Shown here: one piece after another, positions 48,210 through 59,573 of the stretch
Layout of the letters: each line of letters begins with the position of its first letter
Numbering within the stretch: position 1 is the first letter of the stretch
Source: Theileria orientalis strain Shintoku
Taxonomy: Eukaryota > Apicomplexa > Aconoidasida > Piroplasmida > Theileriidae
DNA length: 64,000 nt
Assembly (NCBI RefSeq): GCF_000740895.1
Contig: NC_025260.1
Location: 2,336,001 to 2,400,000, forward strand
Direction of reading: 5' to 3'
Position numbers and translations under genes: made by a program
The notes under the pieces: generated by a model
Told to the model about the DNA's origin: nothing
What the model saw: only the letters and a program-made list of their open reading frames with translations
Database searches by the model: none

Positions 48210-50509
48210 CTACGTGGACATAAAGTCAAAAATAACCTAAATTAATCAATTATTTAGTTATGTGAATTGGTTTATTAACATTGTACATAAGTTTTTTCAT
48301 ATAAGCTGCTCTTACCGAATATGACTCAAACAACACTGCAGTGTTAATGAGGTCACGTGTGGAGCTAAAGTAATCAAGTATGTTTTCGGCCATTCCAGCC
48401 AAGCTCTAAAGGTGTTTTAATTTTATCATGCTTAACCGTATTCATCCTAGTTGGTAGTGGTAATTCTCTTCACCTATCTATTCGAATCGCACTCACCTCC
48501 ACGTCAAATTCATGATTTTTTTGCTTCAAATGGTCCACCAATTTTGAATTCTCTATGTTTTCCAGGGTTCCTGTCTTCTCAAATTCTGTGAACTGAAACT
48601 TAAGGGTCCCGTTTACATTCTCAACTTGGACGGTGGCCGAGGCCGCTTCGTTCGACAGTTTCCAAACGTTCTTCTACGCATATTTGTAAGCTTATGTGCG
48701 TGCTTATCTAGGTGCGTATGCACACCATTACTTATGGTAGTCTCTGTTGCCTTACCTCCTTAAATGTGTACTTAGAGTGCGTCGTCCTATCTTGAAGCTC
48801 CTTCGGCATTATTTTCGACAGAATCGATTTGTTGTTTGACTTGTAACTCTCGAGGACGTAGAGATTCCATACAAACTCCTGTGCTGTGGAAATTACACGC
48901 ACGAACTTACCCTGCTTGTACAACTTCTCCATGGTATCGTGAAACTTTTCCGACAGGTGGTCGTCGAACTCTTCCAGTCCCAGTTCCAAATCCTCCTCCT
49001 CTTCTGTTCCCAGGAACCTATTCATCACCAACTCCACCACAGGTTTACTAAAAATAATCGATGCTGTTACTGCAAATACCTCGTCGACATCTTACTGTTC
49101 ACCTGCTTAACTCTAAGTTTCTCTTCTTCCAGGTAAAAGTGGAATACCAGTGGAAACAGAAACTTAGTCGCCTCCAGGGACGGGAAAAGCAGGTCCTTAG
49201 GTGCCAGTATCACCATTTGAAACGAGTAGTTGTGGTCCTTCAGCACCTTAAAGTTAATCTCTCTAAGTGGGTTGGATTGTGCAAAGTTGTTCAGGTGCGT
49301 CAGCAGATCAAACAGCTTCCTCGGCAACTTCTTCGAGTCCGTCATTTTCCCGACGCTCGCCGACTCAAACTTGAACGTGCTCGGCAGTTCACTCAACTGA
49401 TTCTTCAGAGCCTCCAGCTTCGCCAACACCTCTTCGTTTTTCGACTCCATCTGCTGCATTTCCGCGTTGGCGTTTTCCACTTCTCTTCTCAGGTATTCGC
49501 ACTTCGACCGTCCTGACAGTCTTTTCGCCATTTCGTTTCTGATCATGTTCAGGTTTTCTTCGTGCTCCGTCTTCGAATCTGTTGCGACTGTCTGCTCCGG
49601 CATAGAAAAGTTAACTCTTATTCTATTCCATGACAGTGGCTCATACGACTACGCATTAATGAGTAACTTAAAACTTACCATTTCCGTGGTCGCTATTTTG
49701 TTCAGAAACACAACTCTCTCCATAAACTCCACTATGAACGAGTTTGTCATCGTTTCTCTGCTCTTTAACACATTCAGCATTGTCTGAGATACTGTGTTGT
49801 AAAACACATAGTTTCTGTTTGCTTCTCTCAGTCCCAGGGCCGCCTCCAAAATCTTATTGGTTTCACACTCACTCAGGTTCCATTTGGATATTTCAAGCGC
49901 CGTTTGTGTGTGTTCAAACAATTTTAGTGACCAGTTGTACGCCAAAATTGTTGACAGAAACAACTGGACCATCACTGGTCGGTCTTCTTTAGTGTTAAAT
50001 TCTATGCTCGTCAAGTTATTCTGGTCCTCCTTCGGAAAGTCTTCTATGTTATCCTGTTCATAATCCATCTCAACATTTTCATTTTCCAGGTACAGGAAAA
50101 ACGATTCGACCAAATTATTAAAATACGATACCGCGTCCGTTACATTGTTATCAATGACCTTGAAATTCGGTAAAGAATTAAGGCAATCTTCAAACAAACT
50201 CAAAGATTCGTCCATGTAGTCCAATCCTATTTCCGAGGGTGTAATAAGAAACTTTGTATCAGTGAAGTGTTTCTTTACGTATTCCAAATCTAATAGTAAA
50301 GTTGAATTTGTAAGTTTAGGTTTTTTAACGTTTTTCGTTAATTTTAGTTCATTCTGTTCTGATAAGGAAGGATAGAACAGAGATGTTGTAACATCTTCGA
50401 AAGAATTGTTATAATAAAATATTTCAAGGGGTCGTTTAGAATGTTTGTGTGTATTCTCTTCTAAGTTTGAATCTTTTAATATATTTGAAACAATCGAAGG
50501 CCTAATCAT
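48210..50509 (-). CDS. Uncharacterised protein with central coiled coil
   Basis: A multi-exon gene from ATG 50507-50509 to TAG 48210-48212. The first exon (about 280 residues, AT-rich codons, Asn/Glu-rich) is helical. A second exon includes a clear coiled coil (EYLRREVENANAEMQQMESK, NEEVLAKLEALKNQ). A mixed alpha/beta part follows (SFQMVILAPKDLLFPSLEAT). The end contains an acidic segment (GTEEEEDLELGLEEFDDHLS) and a last short exon VIFDFMST. I do not recognise the family. The mix of helices, a central coiled coil and a globular end is seen in mRNA-export, kinetochore and tether subunits, and none can be preferred. No signal peptide or membrane segment. Confidence 0.65.
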
Positions 50510-50824
50510 TTTAAAAATAAAACAAAAAATTTAATTTACATTTAGCAAGTTTGTGTGAAAAAATGCCTACTTAAACTATAGTTTCGTGACACTTGTTTAT
50601 AATTAATAGGTAAAGGTTGCGATGATAAATTTATAACAAATATATATAAAATTGAAAGTTACACATAAAAATTTGAGCTATTGGGTGTATTGGCCCAATT
50701 AACACAAAATCGAGTATTTTAGGCTTCTAATACACTTATTTTGGACCGCAGTGAATTTAAAACAAACAAATTTCAATCTTAATGTGTAAATAATTGTTGT
50801 TTTTCAAATTTTATCGGTGTTCAA
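50510..50824. promoter_or_regulatory. Divergent intergenic region
   Basis: 315 bp, AT-rich, between the starts of the coiled-coil gene (-) and the J-like membrane protein gene (+). Nothing specific seen. Confidence 0.45.
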
Positions 50825-52140
50825 ATGGGTTTGAATGGTTTGTTAGGCCACTCAGTTGTTGCAGCTTTAGCCAACAGCCTTCTTCTAGTTGGCGAAAACA
50901 TGGTTACAAAGAAAGTAAATTCTTTTTTCAGTAAGTTGAGAAGATAAAAATCAATAAAATTAATAGGATGCTCACTACACGTACTTATCGCATCAGTTCT
51001 TTTCCTCTGCGAACTTCCAAAGTTCAAAGACACATATTTCGCATATTTGGGCCTTCCAATCACGGCCACACATAGCGAAGTACTGAAATCGTACGATACG
51101 ATACAAGAACAACTTAAGGTAGGAAAGTAAGTTGACAGAGTTTATAGAACGGAGCACCGAAAGTGGTTGCAATGATTAAGAGAGCGTACGAAGTGCTGTC
51201 GAACCAGGAAACGAGGATTCTGTACTCACTCTACGGAGACGTAGCAATAGGTGAGTGGTAAAATATTAAAAAATAAGTAGCTGCGAAAACGCCACAGGAC
51301 TTTACCATTATCCTAATCACAGTGTCATTCTCATACTACGCACTGTCAACGATAGTTTGTTGCGTATTCAACAGGTCAAACAGACTGAGATTCGCAAGAT
51401 ACGTAAGCGAAGAATAAATTATAAAAAGAAAAATTAACAAACAAAAATAGGTGTGTGTCCTTTATAACGCAATTGCATTCTTTTTGGAAGTGGAGATGAG
51501 GTTTTTCTACGCAAGTATCATGACACACGTGTTTTATCTGAAAACACTGCTCCCGTATCAACATATTGAGGTAAGGTCGTGAAGGCAATGACAATTAATG
51601 TAGTTTTTGAGAGCAATACCGCCATTTGTAATGATGGCAGCATCGCTGTTCACACACTTCTTCACAGTAGACTACGATAAACTTAACTTGTTTTTATGGC
51701 AGTCTACAGTAGCAACAAACACAGCAATAATTGAAAAGATGTCAAAGGTTGTAAACGCAACAGGTACGTTTTGTCAACATATGAGGTGGTGTACGTGTAT
51801 ATAAGAATAAACGTAGATGTATATGTGTGTTTTTGTACTCATACGTAAGTTAATAAGCATACAGAATATCTTAAAAATGTTGGAACGGATGACATTAACG
51901 TGTCAAAGGACTTGTCCGATTCGGCAGAAAAGGACGGTACACTAGGAGATATGTTAAATTCACTTGATGAAGATAAAAAGAAAAGGCTGATGGACCTACT
52001 GAGTTCAGAAGTAAGTTACCACTGATTAAAATTAATAAAACGTTTAGAGCGGAAAGAAGAAAAATAGAGTACTAGATATGTTAAAAGTAGGTGTGATCTA
52101 CTTCGTGATGTTTATTTCGATGAAAGTATTTTTTAAATAA
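50825..52140 (+). CDS. J-domain-like multi-pass membrane protein lacking HPD
   Basis: Starts at 50825. Exon 1 ends at 50930 at a GTAAGT donor and exon 2 begins at 50967. Later exons run to TAA 52138-52140. A hydrophobic segment (LHVLIASVLFLCEL) precedes a J-like module: YFAYLGLPITATHSEVLKSY, then VVAMIKRAYEVLSNQETRIL and YSLYGD. This resembles the ends of a DnaJ domain (YxxLG...AYEVLSDxxxRxxYDxxG). The His-Pro-Asp triad that activates Hsp70 is absent, and the loop between the helices is shortened. Four or so membrane helices follow (ILITVSFSYYALSTIVCCVF, then segments in later exons), with a charged loop and a terminal helix (VGVIYFVMFISMKVFF). It is probably in the ER or another endomembrane. 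Its partner and role are unknown. Confidence 0.65.
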
Positions 52141-53019
52141 TTTTTTAAATTTATAATACACGAATAAGTAAACCAGTGTGTGTAAACTTAAATAAAAACA
52201 ATTCAAATAAGTATAGAAACTAAAAGTGAATGTGTGTATATAAAAATAAATGAAGGAAATGTGTAAAATAAATGGTAGAAGTTAAAATAAAGTGGAAGAT
52301 TGAAGTAAATAAAAAAATCAAAGAGAGAATGAAGAATAAAAAAGTAACAATAAAAAAATAATAAAGAAGGAAACTAAATTGAATAATAAAAATTGAAGAA
52401 GATAGAATGTAACTAAATTTAAAAATAGGTACAGAATAAAATAAAAGGAAAAGCCGGAAAAAGGAAATAGAATGGTGTAAAAGAAGAAGAGAAAAGGGGT
52501 AATGAAAGTTAAATAAGAATAAAGTTAAATAATAATAGAAAGGAAGATTAAAAATATAATAGAAAAAACAACAAAACAATATAAATAGTTTATATGCATA
52601 GAGCACGATGTGGCATTATAATTTATAGGGGACCAAAGAGTACATCAATAGAAAACAAAAAAGTAAGGATATTGAAGGCAGTATAAAAATAATATTCACT
52701 GTAAAATTTAAATAGGAACTTGTAAGTTTAAAGAAAATTTAAAAAAAAAGTAAAAGTAGTACCAATATTGGCTTTTTGTTTTAAAATTGATAAAGTAACA
52801 TCAATTTGAACCATATCATAAAAAATTAAAATTATAATTGTAATATAAAAGAATTAAATATAAGGAACCGAAAGGTGTTGGAAAAATTGTAAAGTAAAAA
52901 GTAAGAAGAAGATAAAGTAAAAATAACAAGTAAATAATCCGTTAAGTAAATAAATTTCGTGTATTTGGTGTTTATAATAAGCACAATTGATTTAAACAAG
53001 AGTAAGTATTGAGATAAAA
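52141..53019. other. Long intergenic region with purine-rich plus strand
   Basis: 879 bp without a believable gene. From about 52200 to 52560 the plus strand is almost free of cytosine and mostly A/G (roughly nine C in 360 bases). The open frame on the minus strand here is a by-product of this composition. Confidence 0.6.
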
Positions 53020-54026
53020 ATGGATGAAGTCGTGAGTGAAAGATGGAGTCCATCGAGGTCGCCAATAACCTCGGAAATAAACGTGCCAAAACCAAACGAA
53101 GGTAAGATATGTCGAGTAAATAATAATGATGAACAGATGACGCGGAAACAGGGCTGAATTACCTGAACCTGGAGGGCTCGGAGTATAACTTTGGATCGGA
53201 CCAGCCGCTGCTGTACAGCGAAACGACGCCAAGGTCGGGAGTGTGGGCAGTGAGGTTCATGGTGATAATGTGGATCGTGACGACGTTCCTGTTCTTCTTC
53301 TATCGCAAAGAAATCTCAGATTTAATCAGAAAACTAGCAATATACGTAAGTGCGAGCACAAGTCATGTTTCGTAGTGTTCGGAGCAAGGAAAACTGGTCT
53401 ACCTGTACTATATTCTCCTTTTCACAGCCTCAGTGCCACTGCTCATGTCGATTGAAATACTGGTGGTGGCAGCAGGATTTATATACTCACACATACACGG
53501 ACACGCATGTAAGTTTAAGGCGCCTCTGGGAAATAACGCATTTCAGACGGAATCATCATATCGGTGGTGACGAGTTTTGTGGGATACCTGGCCTCGATGT
53601 CGATCTGCTTCTTCCTGGCGAGATACTTCATCCACTCATTCGTGAACCGCCAGTTCCGCTCGTACAGATACTACAACGCGCTGATGACGGCGACGGAGCG
53701 AGACGGCTTCAAGATGGTATCGATCATAAGGCTCTCCCCATTCTTCCCCGGCGCAATCTGCAGTTACATCTTCGGCACCACGAACGTGGCCTTCAAGGAC
53801 TTCTTCTGGGGGTCGGTGGGCTACGTGCCCTCGCTGGCCTTCTACTCGTACGTGGGATCGCTGCTCGAAAATCTCACATCAGACGGTAAGTTAGGCCAAT
53901 TTTCAAAAACTCGCAGAGCCAGTTCACGGTTGGAGGACGGTGATATTTATAACGATCTCACTCATAGTTTCAATCGGAGGTATGATCTACGCGTCAAACT
54001 TGACGAGAGAGCATCTTCCGCAATAA
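53020..54026 (+). CDS. VTT/DedA-family membrane protein (TVP38/TMEM64-like)
   Basis: About five exons from ATG 53020 to TAA 54024-54026. A polar N-terminus (MDEVVSERWSPSRSPITSE) precedes a first membrane helix (VRFMVIMWIVTTFLFFFY). The VTT core then shows two membrane segments (LFTASVPLLMSIEILVVAA; IIISVVTSFVGYLASMSICF), FLARYFIHSF, and the diagnostic MVSIIRLSPFFPGAICSYIF followed by FKDFFWGSVGYVPSLAFYSY with VGSL. The last exon adds a terminal helix (VIFITISLIVSIGGMIYA). VTT proteins (TMEM41B, VMP1, TVP38) act in ER/Golgi membranes, and some are phospholipid scramblases. Scramblase activity here is inferred only from the family. The conserved RxxPxxP-like core fits TVP38/TMEM64 best. Confidence 0.87.
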
Positions 54027-54691
54027 TGTTTACACACTGCTGCATGGAACAATACATAGTGTTGCGTATCAAGTTGTCCCACATTACTGATTCATGGAGT
54101 GTGATAGTGGTGTGTCAATCACCTGTGGTAGCGTGACTTGCTTGATGTTGTGCGTAATGATAACTTGTTATTACCGTACTTTATGGTTATGTTAGTGATC
54201 TTATTTGTATTATTGTATGTGTGTGTATATACACATGAATGTATATGAGGTTGTGTGTATATGTACATGTGTATGAATAGATATACACATACACATGAAA
54301 GTAAAGTTATTACCATGTACACACATATATATACACGTACACATAAACATGTATACATTTACACATGAACATGTATACAATTACATAAACATTATATATA
54401 AACATGTATATTATATATAAACATGTATATTATATATAAACATGTATATTATATATATAAACATTATCACACACAAACATACTCAACGTCAAATACAAAT
54501 ATCACATATTAGGATCATACAAAACGTACAAAAACCATGTAAAACACCCATGTAAAACATACACGTAAATTATACGGAAACACACAAAACGTACACAAAC
54601 ATATAAAACGAAGAGATCATATTTAAAAGTAATAAATTACACTTATATAAGTGTATTTTGATTCTAACGTGTAAATAAAAATTAAATAACA
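54027..54691. repeat. Intergenic region with TG/CA and 19-bp tandem repeats
   Basis: A 665-bp gap between convergent genes. Around 54205-54370 it holds alternating TGTGTATA / TACACATG microsatellite. Three tandem copies of a 19-bp unit (ACATGTATATTATATATAA, the last slightly extended) lie at 54402-54460. Further CAAACGTACA-like motifs lie to 54620. No gene is seen. Confidence 0.75.
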
Positions 54692-56116
54692 TTAATCATA
54701 TGCCTTGCCCGGTGGTACTCCTTTGGTTTCCTTAATGAATATGATGACGTAAATAAGGTTGAAGATGCAGAAGCCAAAGAGAATCACGTTAACAAGAACC
54801 TCAGAATAAGAAATCAGAAACTCGGAGATAATGAGGGAAATGGAGGCGCACATCCAGTTAATGAAAACGGCAATACTGTAGGCGCCGTTTTTATACTCAT
54901 TAGCGTACACCTCGGATAAGTAAACCCAAGTGACACCACCCATGGAAAGTGCAAAACCTAAAACAAAGCCGAAAGAACCAACTGCAGTGCTTATTCCAAC
55001 CCACGAAGCCTCCTTACCAATCGGCTTACTGAATGCGGCGAGAGTGCAGAAGAGCGTCGACACCGCCATACCATACGTGAGCAGAGTTTTTCTACCGTAC
55101 TTGTTGATGATGAGAGACAAAACTATGGTACATATAAAGTTGATTATGTTGATGAGCGAACACATAACCGTCGACTTATAAGTCCTTCCCATGAACTGGG
55201 CAAATAATTCAGCTACATTCGATGTGAGAATAGTTATACCAGTGAGCTGCTGGAGAGCCGCAAGGACGAAAGAGTGAACTATGGGCTTTCTGTACTTGGG
55301 GTTCCTTATAGCCTTTATGAACGGAATGTTCGGCGTGGTCTTGGCGACCTCCTGGTCCCTGTCGAACTCGTTATATATCTTGTCGACCAATATCACGTCG
55401 TGCAACTTGGCAATGAGGTCGCGAGCCTCATCGGTCTTTCCGGCTGCGATGAGCTCGCAGGGCGTGTTGTAGGTGAACACAAAGTGGATCAAGACGAGGC
55501 CGATCACTGAACAAATTATTGGCAAACCCTGAGCGGCACGCCATATGAACTTATCCATGTCGTTGAGCGCAAAGGGCTTTCCGAACTCGTCGAGATTGTC
55601 AACAATTCGCATGTGGAGCAGCTGCCACCCAGTCGACAGAAGCTGTCCGAAAGTGATGAACAGGGGGTAAATCACGGCAAAGGCACCCCTGGAGTCCGGG
55701 TTACAGATTTCAACCAGGAACACGGGGGCTAGTGCCGAGAGACCGATTCCCATGCCTGACACCAAGCGTCCGACAAACAACATCCCAAAGTTCACGGAGG
55801 CCATCGCAATGATCGAACCGACGATGAACAGCCAGTTAATTATCATTAGGGATATTCTCCTTCCCAATTTGCCCAAAAATCCAATCAGGAGGGAGCCGAT
55901 GGCTGCACCGATGAAGGTCGAGCCATTGGCGAGGCCGGCGTACACCTGGGACTTGTCGCAGTCGTAAATGCTCGATTCGTTCAAACACCACCCCAAATCG
56001 ACGATTGCGAACTCCTTCGAGATGTTGAAGCTAACGCTGGATAAACCGAAGTTGAGGGCTGCCAGGGAAGCGATGGCAACACCGGAAAGCAAAAGAGGGG
56101 AAATTTTAGGTGCCAT
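54692..56116 (-). CDS. Hexose transporter (MFS, sugar porter family)
   Basis: A single exon encodes 474 residues with about 12 membrane helices. Sugar-porter motifs are present: GKLGRRISL after helix 2, GRLVSGMGIGLSALAPVFLV with the usual G-R-x-x-x-G-x-G, PVFLVEICNPDSRGA, LAALQQLTGITILTSNVAEL (compare the QQLTGIN motif in helix 7), NKYGRKTLL after helix 8, GGVTWVYLSEVYANEYKNGA in helix 10, and a C-terminal KETKGVP. It should carry glucose or fructose across the parasite plasma membrane, the sugar supply for glycolysis in the blood stage. It most resembles the single apicomplexan hexose transporter (HT1 type). Substrate preference is not readable from sequence. Confidence 0.93.
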   Translation of the reverse strand: MAPKISPLLLSGVAIASLAALNFGLSSVSFNISKEFAIVDLGWCLNESSIYDCDKSQVYAGLANGSTFIGAAIGSLLIGFLGKLGRRISLMIINWLFIVGSIIAMASVNFGMLFVGRLVSGMGIGLSALAPVFLVEICNPDSRGAFAVIYPLFITFGQLLSTGWQLLHMRIVDNLDEFGKPFALNDMDKFIWRAAQGLPIICSVIGLVLIHFVFTYNTPCELIAAGKTDEARDLIAKLHDVILVDKIYNEFDRDQEVAKTTPNIPFIKAIRNPKYRKPIVHSFVLAALQQLTGITILTSNVAELFAQFMGRTYKSTVMCSLINIINFICTIVLSLIINKYGRKTLLTYGMAVSTLFCTLAAFSKPIGKEASWVGISTAVGSFGFVLGFALSMGGVTWVYLSEVYANEYKNGAYSIAVFINWMCASISLIISEFLISYSEVLVNVILFGFCIFNLIYVIIFIKETKGVPPGKAYD

Positions 56117-57096
56117 TCGAGAGAGAGAGGGGAGAAAATTAGTTAATAATGATAATAATCGAAATCATAAAGTACAGCACTTAGGGTGAAGATATATATA
56201 CTGACACACAACTCTCCACCCCCCCATGGCAAAGGAGCGCTAAGTGGAATCACAAAAGAAGTGCGCTACGAAGAGTGCTACACATCGGGACAACGAGGAA
56301 GCTTTACACTGGAGGAAACAAAGTGCAACGGCCAAATACAATAAATTAAGAGTGAAAAATGTACCAGTGTGTAAAGTTAAGCGAATAAGATAAAAGTGCT
56401 TCAAATAGGGATTCCGAGAAGCTGATATTTTCATCAAGCTTAAACCATATCAAATAAACCACCTATGTAAATAACTATGAGAAAAGTGGGAGCAAAGGAT
56501 CTAATCAACCATTTAAATTGCATATTTTTGAGCGCCAGAAATCAATGGATTTTTATCCTATTAATGATAAAATTGGTTTACAAAGAGTTTCTTTCCTATC
56601 TCACAGAGAGTATATATACTGTTTCCTGATTCCTAAACATATTTGCGTTTAATATGACCCTATTTTTCTTGTGAGGATCCTAAAAATATGTTTACCATAT
56701 CCATCGAGCAATAAATTCGCGCTTAAAACAATTTTACAAACCTTGATACATTACACACCTTTATATTAAAACACCATTTTGAATCCATTACGATGTTTAT
56801 ATAAAGATAATAGAATTTGATAGTTCTAATAGTTACATCAGTCTATCGTCTTTTATTCAAAATCTACACTTACTTTATATATATAACACATTTCCATATC
56901 ACCATGCCTTCTATACAAAATGTTTACAATTTACGCCTAATTCTATATGATATCTATGTTTATGTGTTACAGCTTTTAGAGACACTCACTAAAACAAAGT
57001 CACAATATATCGGATGTTAACATCAATATATGAACACAAATGGACCGATATCCTTGGACATATAGTTGAAAGGAGTAATAAATTATTATGGTGTGC
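56117..57096. other. Long intergenic region upstream of the hexose transporter
   Basis: 980 bp between two minus-strand genes, containing the transporter promoter and leader and the 3' end of ubiquitin-L40. It is AT-rich, with a C-run near 56220 and no believable gene. A short open frame at 56817-57020 has composition-driven residues only. Confidence 0.5.
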
Positions 57097-57878
<782 letters not shown>

Positions 57879-58100
57879 ATGACAAAAGATAATGAGGGTA
57901 AAAGAATGAAACTGGAAGAATTAACTTCAGTAATATGTACATCTCTAATAAAATCGAAAAGTTGTTTAAATAAATCATCAGATAAAGTGAATTATACAGA
58001 CAAGACTGAACTAAAGCAATCTTCAGCCCTGTTATCAGACCATTTAGTTTCAGTACAGCAAGAGTTCAACAAGTGGATCAGCCTACATGTAAAAGAGTGA
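57879..58100 (+). CDS. Short reading frame, either separate or the first exon of TFIIE-alpha
   Basis: A 73-residue frame (MTKDNEGKRMKLEELTSVIC ... QEFNKWISLHVKE) ends 18 bp before the TFIIE-alpha ATG and is in the same frame. It is polar and helical and matches no family I know. If an 18-nt GT-AG intron (58089-58106) is removed, both intervening stop codons disappear and the two frames fuse. Otherwise it is a short independent protein, or an upstream frame on the same mRNA. Confidence 0.5.
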   Translation: MTKDNEGKRMKLEELTSVICTSLIKSKSCLNKSSDKVNYTDKTELKQSSALLSDHLVSVQQEFNKWISLHVKE

Positions 58101-58118
58101 AAGTAGAGAGTGAAAACC

Positions 58119-59521
58119 ATGGATTCTACGGTTACAAAGGGCCAAACGGCCATGCCAAACATGGCAGGAGATATAACGAAAAAGGCCTACGACAAAGAGA
58201 CGTTCGCGTCGCTCATGGAGTGCTGCAGCAGACTGTTCTTCTGCGACGAGGAAATAGTTATAATAGACCTTTTCCTAGCAACGGAGAAGGCAATTTCTGA
58301 GAAGGACCTGGAGGACGAATTGGGGCTCTCAGATAACAGACTGAGAGAACACCTGTTTAGACTTGAGAAGCAAGGAATACTGAAAAGATTCTCAAGTTCA
58401 ACAGTGACAAACATTTTAAACAAACCCCAAAAAACATATAAAAAGTAAGTTCAATCGATAAAATTGGGAATACTTGGCATTTAATTAATAAGTATAAGAC
58501 GAATGCGGCCAATAACCATTCAGGGATACAAGAGAAGCAGCATCATCGCACTCGTACTGGAGAATCAACAACCACGTAATCCTGGCAATACACTATAAGC
58601 TGACGAGAATGGAGGAAGTGCTGCAGCAGAGACTGAAGGGACTCCACGAGTCGGACAAGTTCGTGTGCCCGAAGTGCGAGGAGACGTACGACTCGCTGAC
58701 AGTGCAGACGCTGGAAATGGACGGATTCGACGCACATTTCATATGCAAGTGCGGAACGAAGGTGGAACTGGACGTAAGTTTAAAAGACGAAGGATAAAAT
58801 CAAAACAAAACAGGACAAGTCGACGAAGGAGGACATATACTCGTCGCAGCAGAGAAGGTTCCAAGACCAAGTTAAAACACTTAAAAAGTGCCTCTACGAC
58901 GCATGGGGAATGGACGTGCCGGAGTTCCCGACGTTCACAAGGAAGCAGGAAAAGTCAGCGGAGGCAGGAAACCTGGAGTCGTCGAGCGTAGTGGGAGACA
59001 GCTCGAGCATGGTGGGAGGAGAAAGCAGCGTGGCGAGCGGAGGGAGCGAGTTGCAGTACAAAACGGCAGGACACACAGTGTCAGATTCAGGAAGGCCGGA
59101 GTCCTCGGCGCTGGCGGGCAGGACGGACAACAGGAAGATCAAGTTCCACATGAAGGTGACTCCGAAGGACCCGTCGCCGTCGTCGATCGCACAGAGGCCG
59201 AAGACAATGACACAGAAGCCGCAGGAGGCGGAAAACACACAACACACAAAGTCGTGGGAGAAGAAGCACGAGGAGCCAGGTAAAGTGAGAGAACGTAACG
59301 GAATCGTAGACGAAGTACCGGACTTTTACATATCGAAGCTGAACAAGACAGTAAGCCTAATGGGTAAGTTGGAATCTGCACAAAAACGCATTTAGAGGCA
59401 CAGCAGTACCAGCAGCACATGACGAACCTCGAGTTCGAGGTAAGTAGGACCACCCATGGGGACCTCATCGCACATGTAGAACTTCGTGGAGTTGCAGGAC
59501 AAATACCTGAACATAATTTGA
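58119..59521 (+). CDS. Transcription initiation factor IIE subunit alpha
   Basis: Several exons run from ATG 58119 to TGA 59519-59521. A winged-helix domain (CCSRLFFCDEEIVIIDLFLA, EKDLEDELGLSDNRLREHLF, RLEKQGILKRF) is followed by NNHVILAIHYKLTRMEEVLQ. The zinc ribbon comes next (FVCPKCEETYDSL ... HFICKCG). The order winged helix then zinc ribbon is that of TFIIE-alpha/archaeal TFE, which stabilises the melted promoter and recruits TFIIH to Pol II. The second Cys pair is C-x-C rather than C-x2-C. A long, Ser/Glu/Lys-rich C-terminal half follows (encoded about 58850-59360), then two short exons ending NFVELQDKYLNII. The N-terminus may extend upstream to 57879. Confidence 0.87.
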
Positions 59522-59573
59522 TCGAATGCCTTTAAAACTAAAATAAATGTAATATACCTTAAATGTACGTGCT

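Noticed and set aside
50825..50966. First exon of the J-like gene ending at GTAAAT (50915)
   Set aside because: That donor leaves the wrong phase for the following exon. The GTAAGT donor at 50931 gives a continuous frame.
52220..52606. 128-residue Phe/Tyr/Leu-rich minus-strand frame resembling a membrane protein
   Set aside because: Produced by the purine-rich composition of the other strand. No introns, conserved motifs or balanced codons.
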